A stretch of DNA of 64,000 nucleotides, from assembly GCA_000708835.1 (NCBI GenBank), contig DF237205.1:56601-120600 (forward strand). The letters run 5' to 3'. This DNA is from Klebsormidium nitens. Taxonomy: Eukaryota > Streptophyta > Klebsormidiophyceae > Klebsormidiales > Klebsormidiaceae. The translations under genes and the position numbers were made by a program. How positions within the stretch are numbered: position 1 is the stretch's first letter; every line of letters begins with the position of its first letter. Of this stretch, positions 25,613-38,000 are shown piece by piece. Below the pieces are notes generated by a model that made no database searches, was not told the origin of the DNA, and saw only the letters and a program-made list of their open reading frames with translations.

Positions 25613-28600
25613 ATGCCTTTCTTCGAGTTTCCGCATTTTGTCACGGGCGATCGATCCAAGATTAAGCCCGTCTTTTTGAACGATGAACAGTATGGATTGG
25701 CACTAGATTGCCTGGTGAAAGCTTGTACAGATCTTCTCGTTCTGGATGGAGACAGACCAGACTCCAAGGTAAATCTTTTGTTGCTCACATTGTGCCCTGT
25801 TCTGGAAATCCTACATAGACCTCTTGATTTCTTCAAATGGAACACCTGGTGAGAAAGTATATGTGATAGGATCAGTCTGGCAAGTCTCCCTTTCTTCCAG
25901 ATTGAGAGTGGCTGCGAAACTTGCATTACAATCTCTAAGGCAGCTGTTACTAATGCTGTATGAATCTGGGATGTCAGTGTGCATTCACCAGATCTTGCTG
26001 ATGATGTCAGCAACTTCAGGCCGCGCTTAAACCTGTGTTGTGCCTCTTTGAAGTCGAGTGCTGAAGAAGCCCCATTTTAACCCAATATCCTCTCATTAGA
26101 ATCGTATTGGACGTCAGCAGATCCTTACGGCTGCTTTGGCAACTTCCACCACAATCTTAATCTGGTTACATGGCTGCAAAACCTACTTCTCATTGTAGTG
26201 GTTCAGTAGTCCATCACTCTCACCCCCCGCAACTAACAGCTTGAATCTGGGTGCGTTTTGCGAACCTTTGGACCACTATAGATGGATTTGACCATCTCAT
26301 TTGTTGCACAAAACAAGCTCCCTTCCAACAGTCAAAAAGGCCTATTCCTTTGCCCTCCTTCTTTGGCTGTCTCTGGTCAACTTTGCACTGGCAGTGTTCA
26401 AAAAGCTCCCTCAATACTTGCAATCGCCGTTCTTTCAGAGGAACCCCCAGAAAGGGAAAACAAAGTTTCCTTTCCGTTGCATCTAGTCAAGCTGGAATCG
26501 AAGCCGCTGATTCTAAACGCTAAAAGGATAGTAGGGATAGTTACGAGATCAAGGCGTATCCACCAAACGTTGGGCCAATCAACCTGGGAATATCAATACT
26601 TTTCTACTTGAGCCAGTTACTGATTATCTTTTCTTGTGCAGGTCCTCCTCGGAAAGCGGATAGTAGAGCCTCAGCCGGACTGGTGGTTCATGGGCGGCCG
26701 GATGCGCTGCGGGGAGTCTCCAGAGGCGTCGGTGGTCCGGCTCGTGCGACGAGAGCTGCAACTAGACTTGGCGGGAGAACGGTTTCGGTGAGGTTTCACT
26801 TAGATTTCAGACATTTTATATCTAGTTGAAGTACGGATTCTCTAGATGTAGCTTGTTGTGGCCAATTGGTCCCAGCTCTTTTTAAAGCCCAATCGAGTCT
26901 TCCAATAGCGGCTCAGCTAGATGGAAGCTGGCAACCCAGACCATAAGATCTCTAGCATCTCATCTTGAGAAAGGAAGTATCCAAAATTAGCGTCGTGACT
27001 CTTCTTAAGTTGCCATCTTTTCAGCTCGTCCAGTTAAACGCATTTCTGTTGTGGTTTCTCCTAACAAAGTTACCGGTTGTCTTTGAATTGTTTACCGGTC
27101 TGGACATTGCCCTGTCGAACTTCACGAAGCTCCCTCCCGTCAAAGCTCCCACAACCAGTCTATCTTCCAAAGGCCTTGCCGAGAAAGCTCCACCCAGAAT
27201 TTGCCCCTCAACTTTGCGAGCCTTCTTCCCGGCAGGGCCCTCACGACCAATTCCTATGCGTGGGCGAAGCGTGAGCAACCTCCAAAGGAGAACGGCACGT
27301 GCGACATTTCAGTTGTGTTTACGCTCGTGCTGACGCCGGAGGAGGTGCGGACGATACACCTGGACGAGAAGGAGTACTCGGACGTCCGGTAAGGGGGAGT
27401 GGTTCTTTTGGCTCTAAACCTGTTCCGAATAGCTTGTATCTTCTGGCGTTCGGTTTGAGGGAGTTGTGTCCTCCGAAAGTTTCGATCCGAGGAGGCTGTG
27501 TTCTCCGAAAGTAGAAGTAAGCGAGCCTCGAACGCTTGCTCGGGGAGCGTTTCCACTCAGTCGAACGAGGCCCCACTGGGGATAAGCGGACAAAGAAAGT
27601 TGCGCATTGCTGAGTATCTGGTCATCTTTGGAGATCCATCACGGTGAGGTGGAATTTGGCGTTTCCGCGCTTCTGTATCGAAACGGATCGTTAAGATTCT
27701 TATCAGGCCCTTAGGTAGTTTATTCTGCTATACTTGCACTTGGACCCTTTTTTCGGTATAGGGGAAGACGCTATACTCGCTTCGGAAAGTCTTCCTTTCT
27801 TCATCCGTAACAATGGTCGTTCCAGAAACGGTCCCGAGCCTTCCAGCTTGTGTTGGGGCCTGGATGGATCATGCCACCACTTGTCCGCCCCGATCAAAAT
27901 GGAACCTGCTTTTCCCAGACGTGTTTACTTTCGGATTCAAGCATTTGAGCGGGCCCAAAGAAGGCGAAGCAATTGTAGGCGTGGTGGGATTGCAATGATG
28001 AGCAACCCGTCAAATGTGGAAGCTTCTCATACCGTCAACATTCTGATTGAGCTCCCCTTCTCTGCTCCTCAGGTGGTTCTCGATCGATGAAATTATTGCT
28101 GGGGACTTCCATCCAGCGTTGCGAAGTGCCGCCAGGTCAGTACACAAGTTTCTGGACCTCTTTCACTCAAAACTTGGTCTTAAACTCGTTTCGCTTTCGG
28201 AAGGTCTTCCCGAAGTGTCGGCGGCTTATGGCCTTGTGTGATTGGCACTGAAGTGCCTCGAGCAAACCCTCGTTGCCGCGAGCATTACCCTTCAAACAGA
28301 TTTTTGAAAAAGATAATTCGAGCCCCTCACTTCGCTGCTGTCGTCAGCCGCCGACCTCTTTTGCACACCAAGCTTTCTACTTTCTCTTCAAAAGTCGTTT
28401 ACCGTCCTCCTTCTGTCAGATTCGTCACTAGAAGACACGTTTGATCTTGTATCACGGTCTAAGAAAGTCGCTAAGAGTCTGGGCTCCAATGACCGTGCCT
28501 TTTAAGCGGTATGATCCCCGAAACGTCTCGGCCCGATGAGTGCGAGAGGCGTTTCTTCACGTGACCCGTACTTCTCCCCCGTACTCTGCAAGTGATTTTA

Positions 28601-29270
28601 GGTAGTAAGCTTTAAAAAAGAAACTGCACACTCCAATATTTCCTCGTCGACTTTTTCCGATTGAGTGACAAGATGTTTCCTTCCTTTGGAGTTCTTGTCA
28701 AGAGCCATTTAGGCAGATATACCTTTTCAAACGCTTTGACGGGATTGTTTGAAAGGTGCGCAGCAAAGGGTTGGCCGCTCGGGCTGAGAGATCGTTCCTT
28801 TGGTTGTTTGGACTGGTGATTCACAGGTCCCCGTCTTGCAAACTCCCGCGCAGATCAAATACGTATATTCCAAAGAAGCGCTCTATTCTGCCTCTATGCC
28901 CCCAATGAAAAGTCCTGCCTTCTGTCACCTTTTCGTTGTACTGCTGGTTCTACGGCAGCCCCAACCAAAGTTGCTGCCTTACCTTTCTGCTTATCCGCAG
29001 ATACCTTCGTTTCTTCTTTTTGAGGGGTGTCAAGTAATCTTACTTTTTGTATTATTTGTTTTGTTACGATGTTCGACAAGGAAATTGATGCCGTCCATCA
29101 ATACCAAGCAGTATGCTGACGGCTTGGCGTTACCCACTTGCAGAGACCTGAAAACACGACAGATTTTCGACAACCTCAAATCAGCGGTCGCAAATGAGTC
29201 TGATGACAAAAGCCTTGCATACGCTGCTCGGCATCTAGTAGCTTCCTGGGCCACCCGACCAGAACTCTAA
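25613..29270 (+). CDS. Nudix hydrolase-like protein
   Basis: Predicted Nudix-fold hydrolase. The substrate is unknown; sugar nucleotides or other nucleoside diphosphate derivatives are usual for the fold. Exons 25613-25768, 26642-26787, 27236-27388, 28073-28135 and 29144-29270 sum to 645 bases, exactly 215 codons with the TAA stop. Seen: a first strand VLLGKR, the entry to the Nudix box WWFMGGRMRCGESPEA, and after it the REQPPKENG stretch and a DEKEYSDVRWFSIDEI strand-helix typical of the C-terminal half. The Nudix box departs from G-x5-E-x7-R-E-U-x-E-E: the GE and Arg are in register, but the next Glu is Leu and the EE pair reads R-E. Two of the usual metal-binding Glu positions are therefore altered, so catalysis may be changed or lost. 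Introns are 300-1000 bp. Confidence 0.84.
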
Positions 29271-30761
29271 GATCAAGAGGTGGCCTTCCCATAATTGGAC
29301 AAAGTTGTATATTGCTCTTGTGAATCTAAATATTACGTCGTCTGGTTTCACAAAGTCTACATTTGAGCTGATGGAGATCTACGGATCTCTGCATTGCAAG
29401 ACCGTTGCATGCTCTTCAGAATTGCAAGCCGTCGAGGATGCATCAGTTGTTCGAAGATCGAGGCCAGCGACTCGGTATGCTCTTAAGAGAACAGCCATTC
29501 ACTCTGCCGCGTGCATGCTGGTGCTCAACGCTGCCACGTTCCAACCGGACAGTCCGGCCAGCGTAGACTGGCCGGGAGCAACAGAATGGAACTATATTTC
29601 ATCGAGTACGGTGCAAGAATTGAATGAGTTAGCTCAACGATGTGCACGTTCAGTGAATGATATCATAGTAAGGTAGGTACATCGACATCGGCCAGCGCGG
29701 CGGCCACGAGCTTGCACGTGTTGCGGGGCTAGGCTACATGTTGCATTCAATTATACGCTATGCAAAACGAAAAGCATATTGCGCTGTGTTGCTATGCAGC
29801 TTTGCGCACTCGACGAGCGTATCTTTAGTAAGTCCACAGATGACGTCTCTAGCAAAGACTGAGCATGGCATGCATGACGCGATATATGATTCCTCGGAGT
29901 CCGACCGTGTAAGTGGCCTTTATTATATATGCATGATTAAGCCTTTGCATATTGAGTCTAGGCCCGGCGCCTGCAATTTCGATCCAGATATACATATTTA
30001 GTTTACGCGACAAGTTTGCCACATGGCATACATATTATGCAAATCCAACGTGAGTCTGATAATTTGCACATAATGATACTGCCTGCGCGCGCCCATGCAT
30101 GACAGATCGGACGGTCCGCGGCGCGGGCAGCCATATATGCGCCGCTCGCTCAATCTGGGTACGTATATAGTTTTATATTGTTCATATTGATATTGTCATT
30201 GTTATTGTTTAGTGCCGAGCTAGCGGCCCTAGTCGGAACTCGACTTCTAAGTTAGTAGCGCGGCTGGTGCAGTGCACTGGCAACGCGATGATGTTCTAGT
30301 GCATGCGTAATATGTAGTATGTGGCGGCTAGCTTGACCGGACTGGCAAGACCACGTCCGTCCGAGCCGCTCAGTGGCCAGTAATCCCGATCGTTTGGTCA
30401 AGGCCCGCTGCATCAGAGGACATGCCAGTCATCGCGTTTCCACCAACTAGTCCCGGAGTCCGACTCATCCTAGTGACATGTACGAACCGGAGCTTCGGCG
30501 TCTACCAAGTCAATAGTGTGCCGACGGTGCTAAAAGTAGCATGCATGAATCAATCATGCAACATGCAAGGTATCATAGTACCAGCAAACGGCTTCGCCAT
30601 GATATCGTTGAATACGATTGCTGAAGATTTACAGTTGATCCAAGTCTTCGTTGTGTATTGTCAGCACCCCACGGATAGATTACAAACGCAAACGAAGCTC
30701 TGTATGTACAGAAGACGTTCCAATCTTACGGGAGTAACCAGCCTAGACACACTGAGGGCTA
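29271..30761. other. Intergenic region, no gene recognised
   Basis: Three open frames of 87-132 codons on the plus strand have no recognisable motif and do not join by convincing splice sites. The DNA is rich in tgcatg and atat words compared with neighbouring genes. It probably holds the 3' UTRs of the two converging genes. Confidence 0.45.
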
Positions 30762-33073
30762 TCAAAAGCCAGGGCCCCGCCCTGAAATCTCGAACACCAC
30801 CTCCACCTGGCCTTTCCTAACACCAACTAGAAAGTCGTGACAGTTTACGGTCGGATCACAGTGCCCAGGAATTAGCCGGACCACTTCGCCGACCTTCGGC
30901 AATTGTACAGTCCCCTGCACCCCGCTTTTTGGCACGAGTATACCGTGCTCATCTCCCCCGTTTTCGACGTCGAAACATTTCCCCAAGGACCCAGCAAGCA
31001 GAGGCGGCCCGGAGTCGAAAGATGACGCCTTCAAGCCCGCGTCGATGACCGCGGTTCCGCGGGACGGGTTAACACTCATAACCGTGGTTTGAACGAAGAG
31101 GCTCTGCTGCCAGGGACAGTCGTTGCGGGCGTAGTCGGCGTCACCGAAGAGGTAGGAGCCGGGTTGGACCTGCCGGGGAAATAATAAACGGACGAAACGT
31201 GAGTGTGTGAGGCCGTTTGAAGAGGCCGGGGGTGACATAGACATACTAAAAAGGCCGCTGCCAACGTGAAGTTAGGAGCACGGGTTGAACTGTTGGAGAG
31301 GGAGAGAAAGTTGGGAGAATGGGTAGAAGCGCAATTAAGAACCCGGTTAGATCTGCGGGGAATTCAAAAAGCTAAAACGACCAAAGAAATGAACTATACA
31401 CAGAGCGGACCTGACTCGAAAGTGGTCATTATTTGGATGCGGTCGCAACAAACGAGCAGGTATTCCGGAGACTGAGGCGGTTTGGAGTCAAACACAGTTT
31501 TACAACTCCTGATTGAACCTTCAAGTCAAAATCAATCATCTTCACAGGTGACGGGATTGTAGGTGCCTGAAGGACCTCGACCTCCAAGGGGAAGTCTCAA
31601 CTGTTTCCATATTTCGGAGATGACTGATGACGCCAGCAAGAAGCAGCAAGAAGAGGGAGCTTTTTGTCGGCCAAAACACAAGCAGTACATCCGGGATAGC
31701 TTTCGGTCTGAACTGATTCGAACCTGGATTCGAAAAGTGGAAACCGTCAAAGACAAGGCCTGTTACAACCATCATTAAAACGGATGAGAACGAGTTCACA
31801 ATAACAAGAAGTTGTGACGTTGTGATGGCAACGCCGATACCACTCAGGCTACATAGAAATCCGTGTTTGGGTTTCTCCCCACCTCCGTGTAAACCCCGCT
31901 CGCAGCCTCGAACTCGAACGTCCCTGTGCCGCCCCCGGTGACCACCGGACACTCCAACCCCGCTTCTCGCAGCGCATCCACTGCTTCCCTCGCCTTAGCC
32001 ACAACTTTCTCCACTGCTAGTTGCCGCTCCTCCCGCTCCCTGACATGCTGGATTCCCCCATGATAGGCTTGGATCCCTGCAAACTCCAGTCCTGGAAGAG
32101 ACACTATCTCCTGTGCTAGCGCCACTGCTTCCGAGGGAGTGTCAACCCCGCAGCGGTTCTGACCGACGTTGACCTCCACCAAGACACCGATCTGCATTCC
32201 AGCCTCTGACGCGGCCGCGCTGATGTCACGCACGTTGGCGATGTCATCAGCACAGATGGAGATCTTGGCGTGTGTTGCCAGCTCAGCAAGCCTTTTCAGC
32301 TTCGGGCGCTGGACGATTTCGTTTGAGATCAGGACGTCCGGAACGCCCCCCGCGACCATTGCCTCCGCCTCCGCCAGCTTCTGGCAACACACCCCGACAG
32401 CGTCGTGCTTTTCTATCTGCATACGCGCTATTCCCGGCGACTTGTGTGCCTTGGCGTGGAGCCTTGGACGCGCATTTGGGTGCGCTTTCAGGAGAGAGTT
32501 CAGCGTGTCTATGTTCTGGTCCATGATGTCTAGGTCTACAACTAGTGCGGGGGTGTCTATTTCGGCCTCTGGTGTGCCAACACATGCTGGGGAACGCCTG
32601 CTGATCAGGTTCCAGCCAAGTGACGTTAGCAATTGCTTTTCAGATAAACTTGCTTCAGTGCCTGATGTTGCCATCGTGGTTACGAACCTATGGGACTGTG
32701 CTCTGACTTTGTGACCTCCAAAAACTAGGGCTGGGGGGGGGTTTCGCCGATTCCGAATGCACTTTGCTAATGAACCAGGGCGGCTGCTTTCTTGGGGGTG
32801 ACTGATTGTCCTGGCTTCCTGCTTCTGATCAAGGAACCCGGGTGAATCAAGGTGCAGTGTACAGAGAAGAGAAGAGTTACACTCAGCCGGCTTAATTCTG
32901 CTTTTTCCCCCTGTGAGCACTTCAGGTGGATAGTCTAAGCAGGATCTATCGTAGAAGAAAGCTGAACCTCTTCGTAGGGGCCCGATTACACGAGGACAGC
33001 TCTTGAAGAAGCTTCTTTGATGAACTCCAAACTGCACCAACGCATTACGAGTTATGGCAGACTGAATTGACAT
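30762..33073 (-). CDS. D-threonine aldolase-like PLP enzyme (alanine racemase N-terminal fold)
   Basis: Predicted PLP- and metal-dependent enzyme of the D-threonine aldolase/D-serine dehydratase family, cleaving or deaminating D-beta-hydroxy amino acids. Two exons, 33073-31883 and 31169-30762, join at YTE/VQPGSYLF and give 532 residues. Seen: IDTPALVVDLD at the start of the barrel, the Schiff-base lysine motif RLHAKAHKSP (about residue 205), GVLVEVNVGQNRCG, a glycine-rich phosphate site VVTGGGTGTF, then QPGSYLFGDADY and the C-terminal metal motif PGHCDP. The family is usually about 370-400 residues; here about 130 extra N-terminal residues precede MATSGTEAS at 32674. They are rich in Ser/Arg and may be an organelle transit peptide, or the true start may be at 32674. 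Exact substrate is not certain. Confidence 0.88.
31270..31362 (-). repeat. Two decayed copies of the 5' edge of aldolase exon 2
   Basis: The real acceptor and exon start (ccccggcag, then GTCCAACCCGGCTCC) have two weaker versions upstream in the intron: acag/TTCAACCCGTGCTCC starting at 31289 and ccccgcag/ATCTAACCGGGTTC starting at 31352. Spacings are 120 and 63 bp. Both keep an AG acceptor. Confidence 0.65.
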
Positions 33074-35084
33074 TGTCTGGCTGCCTGAATCTCACAGGAA
33101 GTCTGATGGCTTGACCACAAACTTTCCTCGGTGCCTCAATCCTTTATGTATGCTCAGGCCTTAGCGCGTGCTAGTGGTACAGGTTCTGAGGCAGTATTGC
33201 TACGTTCTGCCACGCCACTGGACCTTTCGAAGGAGTTTCAGCAGATACCATCAGAACAGCAAGCCCCTCCAAGCTCCTCCCAATAACCTCACATTCCGTC
33301 GAATCAAACGAGCGTGCTTACCACCCCTTGAGCCAATGTCAGCTCCAAAGAACTCCACATTGCACGTAAACTTGCGTTGTTTGAAGCGCCTTGGAAGCTC
33401 TTCTGCTCTTGAGTCAGGAGTCAAGGGTCAAATCTGAGAAAGGCATCAAGGAACTTCTAAAAACGCGTTTCGCATTTTAGGGTTTCAAACCCTAGGAGAC
33501 AGCCTTCTGGCAGAGGTTCTGAGTTCTGCACTTCGTCGCCACTGCCAGTGCAGAACTCATCTTGCTTGGAAAAGTTCCAAAAGTGAGGGTGCCCCTGGGG
33601 CGAAGACTTTCCCGCTCTGCAAAACGTTCTTCCTTCACAAGCTAGGATTCCATTTAAGGAGCTCCACCAATCAAATTTGACAGCTAACAGCGGCTGGGCG
33701 TACACCACTGAGGTGAGCCATGATGTGGCGCCTGGTCAATTTTGCTGAGGGAATGCTCTGAGCTCACTTGCAGCCTTTGGAGCTTGGTTTGATTGATTGC
33801 ACAAGTACCTTGGATTCAGCTCCACAGCTCAGTCAGCAATTCTGGGTTCCTGGTTTTCATTGCTCGAGCTTTCTCAAGATCATGATTCACGAGCATTATT
33901 AGGATCAAGATTCATTAAAGGAAAGCAATCGTTCAAGTTTACAGTCTGTGACTTTCTTTTGTAGACGGTAAAACAAGGAAGTCTACTTTTTGAGCTGTAT
34001 GCTTCTTTTCAAGGTGTCACTGTCAATTGAGGAGAAAAGTAATTTGATTGCATTTTCTATAGATTTTGAATCAGCACTTTCTCAGATGGTGGAAAATTGT
34101 TTCCTGAACTTGGCAGCATAGTCTGGCCTGATTAGAAACATTTCAAAAGGGCTGGCGTTGCAAGATTTAGGTGGCTTTGCCTGAGACCTAAACTTTGGAT
34201 AGGAGATTTACAATCAATGCCCTTTGACACCGATGGTAGTGGTGGTAATGATGGAAAAGTCTGGACGTTTCTGACAAAGGGTTTGTGGCTCTTTGATTTG
34301 TTACCAAGTGGCAGCCGTCAAACTTTTGTCACAGGGCATGCTTATTTACTCTCCAAAATCCTCATTCTCACAAGCTGGTTGCTGCCTTTGTCCCTTTGAC
34401 TCAATGTTCAATCTTCATTTTACCTTTGTGCTATGGCACCCACTAGCACATTCTTCATGCTGGTTTGCACGTCCCCTGATCCATCTGCCCGCTTGAAAGT
34501 CACATGTTTGTCCCAGATAATGATCCCTATGGGCTTGTCTAGCTGCATTTTGCGAGTGTTGTGATGAGAACTGAATGTGATTCATTTGCTCACTTCATCT
34601 TTATCCCCACTATGTATGTTTTTCTGGAATTCCAAGGCCATCTGATTCCATGCCTGGTACTCTTTTGTTTGTTACTCCGAGGTTGCTGACTTCTGGCTCT
34701 CGTTCTTCAATTTTGATTGCAAGTTCTCAGGTCATTCTAAACATTTGAGGCTCGCTCAAAACACATGTTTCCTCTACTTCAGCAACATCAAGGTCTACTC
34801 TTCTATCATTCAATTGCACCTGCCTCTTCAGAGCTCAGCATGAGGGCTCAATCTGCACTCTAGAACAGTGATTCCCAGTCTTCTGACACTGAACAGTCTG
34901 TCTTTTGCTGGTCCCTCTGATATTTTGTTTCTTGCCTCTGGTTTGCTGCTGGTTCCCCTTCAAGTCAAGAGCTTCTTTTTCCTTTCCAGCCGTCCAGTCA
35001 TCAACAGCTTACTCCCTTCTTCTCATATTCCAAATGTTTGGCAGGTTTTTGGAACACATTCTGACCTCTTCTCTGCAGTTTCAG
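33074..35084. other. Divergent promoter region of aldolase and arginase
   Basis: About 2 kb between two start codons pointing outward. Only short frames are present. Long T-rich and C/T-rich stretches occur on the plus strand from about 34200 to 35080, consistent with an arginase 5' leader. No gene is recognised. Confidence 0.5.
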
Positions 35085-38000
35085 ATGGCGGCCCGAGGCG
35101 CCCTCCTCCGGCTCTCGTCCAACTTCTTTAGCTCATATATCCCCTCCCTTAGACCCGCTCTTACAGCAACCGCTAGTGTATCCTGTCAGTCAACAGATCA
35201 TCCTTTCACAAACCAAGGGTTTAGCAGGGGTTTATGCACTGACGCCCCTGGACAAACTGAGTCAGCGCCTGGATTAAGCCAAAGCTCAAGCCAAGGTCTC
35301 AACCAAGGGACAAGCCAAAGGTTAATTCAAGGGTTTAGCAGGGGTTTGAGCACCGATGCAGCTGGGATGGGTCACACTGCCCCATACCGTCTCCGGCCAG
35401 AGAGCGTGCAGCGGGTTATCGAGGCAGCGCTAACCCTGGTTAGGGAACTGGTTCACCTGAAAGGCGAGACGGTTAAGCGGTTGGAAAAGGACGCAGAAAA
35501 AGTGCCGGCACTGCTGGGGCTGCCCCTGGGTCACAACTCATCCTTCCAACAAGGTACATTCTCTGCCACTTGTATTCCGCCACAAATGTCTGGCACTCAC
35601 TTTTTTACAAACTGCTAACTCGATTTCCTACAAACTGAAGCAATCCGGAGGAATCGTCAGTTTTCAGCTTTTCAACTCGGGTCCACAGAAACCGATGTAC
35701 TTAGCAAAGAGGTAGAACGAGTCTGTTCGGCGTAAGCACTTGTTCTCCTGACACGGTTGCTTTTGTCACGAGGACTGCCGATCAGCTTTTGACTTGATGT
35801 CTTTTAGGTTAGCCAAAGTAGCTATCTGGGGGCAGAAGGGATGCAAGGGCGCGATCGCAGTTCCTGAGGGGCTGCTTCCTCTAAAGTTGCCTCAGTCTTA
35901 GTCAGGAAACAGGAGACTAGGATGTCCAATTTCTTGACTCGCCCTTTCGCCATATCCTCTTGGTTGCTCTTCTCATGAGCCCTCAAAGCTGCTTTGTCCA
36001 ACTGTTTTGGATGGCCAAGCCGTTTATTACTTACAGGTTAAGAATTCCAAACAGGCACCGAAAGTACAGAAATCACTCTTTTCGAGACCCTAAGCGCTAT
36101 CCGTAACCGGCCTTACCCCTAAGTTTTGAGATGCTGCCAGGCCCTGCGTTTTTGCCCACACTGATCCGTACGAGCAAGTCGTGCCACAGCACCAACTCGT
36201 TCACTAAAAAAGGCACTGACCGAACGGGAAACCCAATGCTTTTCCCTTGTGACCCTTGCGTTGTCCTTTTACCGGTCTCAAAGCAGATTGTGTGTATGGA
36301 TTCTAGGCCCTGCGTTTGCCCCCGCCTTGATCCGTGAGAGCATGTGGTGCCACAGCACCAACTCCTTCACCGAGAAAGGCATTGACCTAAACGACATCCG
36401 AAACCTGGTCGACGTGGGAAACCTCCCGATCCAAGAGCTGCGGGACTGTGGAGTGGACGACAAGCAGCTGTTTGACGCCATCTCCTCAGCCGTCAAGATT
36501 ATCTACCAGCAGGTGGGTTGCGTTTCACGTTTGTGGAGTATGGACTTACACAAAGGAAGCTCTTGAATGACTCGCTTCGAACAGGAGTGAATCCTTTTCC
36601 CAAATCGCCAAAAAAAAGGTTTTGTGGAAAGCGTGGCGACCACTCGACTCGTATCCAATCTCCCTTTGTCGCAAAGTTTGATATGATACAAGGGTTTTCA
36701 GGTTTAGGGGCTGCGCATTGAGCATATGAAGCGCCTTCTTCATGATACTTTCCGTTCTGGATGTTGTCTCCGTTTCCAACATACTTCCAGAATTAAGAAG
36801 CGCGCAGGACCGGGCGCCACTCGGTGACTCGTACCCCAATACTCCTCTCGGAGGTTCCAATGGGCTTGATAAGAGGAGGTTTCTAAACGACTGCCGTTTT
36901 GAGGAGGTTCTCATTTCCTATTTCAGAAGCATCTACTTACCTAATTGAATAAAATTCTTGTTTGCAATCTCTAGAAACCCCTGTACCCGATCGTCATGGG
37001 TGGCGACCACTCAGTGACGTGGCCTGTCGTGCGCGGCGTGGTCGAGGCAGCGGGCCAGCCGGTCGACATCCTGCACTTCGACGCGCATCCCGACATGTAC
37101 GACTGCTTCGAAGGTGCGCGCGTGTTGCTACAGTTTCCTTGTCTCGTCTTCAGACTTCTCAAATTCGCGAGTTTGTTCCTTGTGTCAATCATGTCATTTT
37201 CTTCGATGTGCTTTTTTCGTTCGCGCGAGTGTTTCCTCTTGGATCGTCTGCTTCGTATTATGACTGAGGAATCAGACAGCTGGAAAAACAGATGCCCACC
37301 CTGACAGGTACGACTGCTTCAATTGTGCGCTCGTATTTTCTTTCTTTTGTTGCCCCTAGTCCAACTTTCTTCCGCAAGTGTCTCCTCTCGTCCCTCTAAG
37401 TTGCTGTTGGGAGTTGAAGTTCGTGGGGTGTCTCACCGTTCAATAGCAAAACTTTAATGCACGTGACGACACGTACGACTGCTTCGAAGGTGCGCGCAGA
37501 TGTCCTAGTCACCTTTCTCGTTCCTCTACACTCTGCCACCCCCTCTTTTTCCCGAGCTTTGTTCAAAAGGTAGAAACAACGGTTGTCATCGCTTTGGCGC
37601 ACACCCCGACACTTCCGACTGCTTCGAAGCCGTGCGCGCGCAACCTTTCATTCGCCTTTCCTGCTCCACATGTCGACCATTTCCGTTCACACAAATTAGA
37701 AATAGGGCTCCTTTGCAGCAGAAAATCGACGAAAATTCTGGTATGCGCGACTGATTCCTTGGTCCAAGCGCGCCGGTCGTCTTCTGGGCTTCGGTGCCTT
37801 GTTTTGTCCCTCTCCTCTTGTCCCCTATGGCAAAAGGATACGATGGACTTTGACGCCTCCGTTCACGCACTTGGACCATCCCAAAATTGCACCACTCCTT
37901 TCCATTTTCTCCCGTCTTGCATTCTCTTTTCATTCCTTTCTACTCACTCCACTCTCCATCTTACTGAGTTCTACTCGAGTTTATTTCGATCTTCGAAGGT

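Noticed and set aside
29690-30620. Transposon or methylation-decayed element suggested by tgcatg/atat-rich DNA
   Set aside because: No terminal repeats, target-site duplications or coding remnants could be found by eye.
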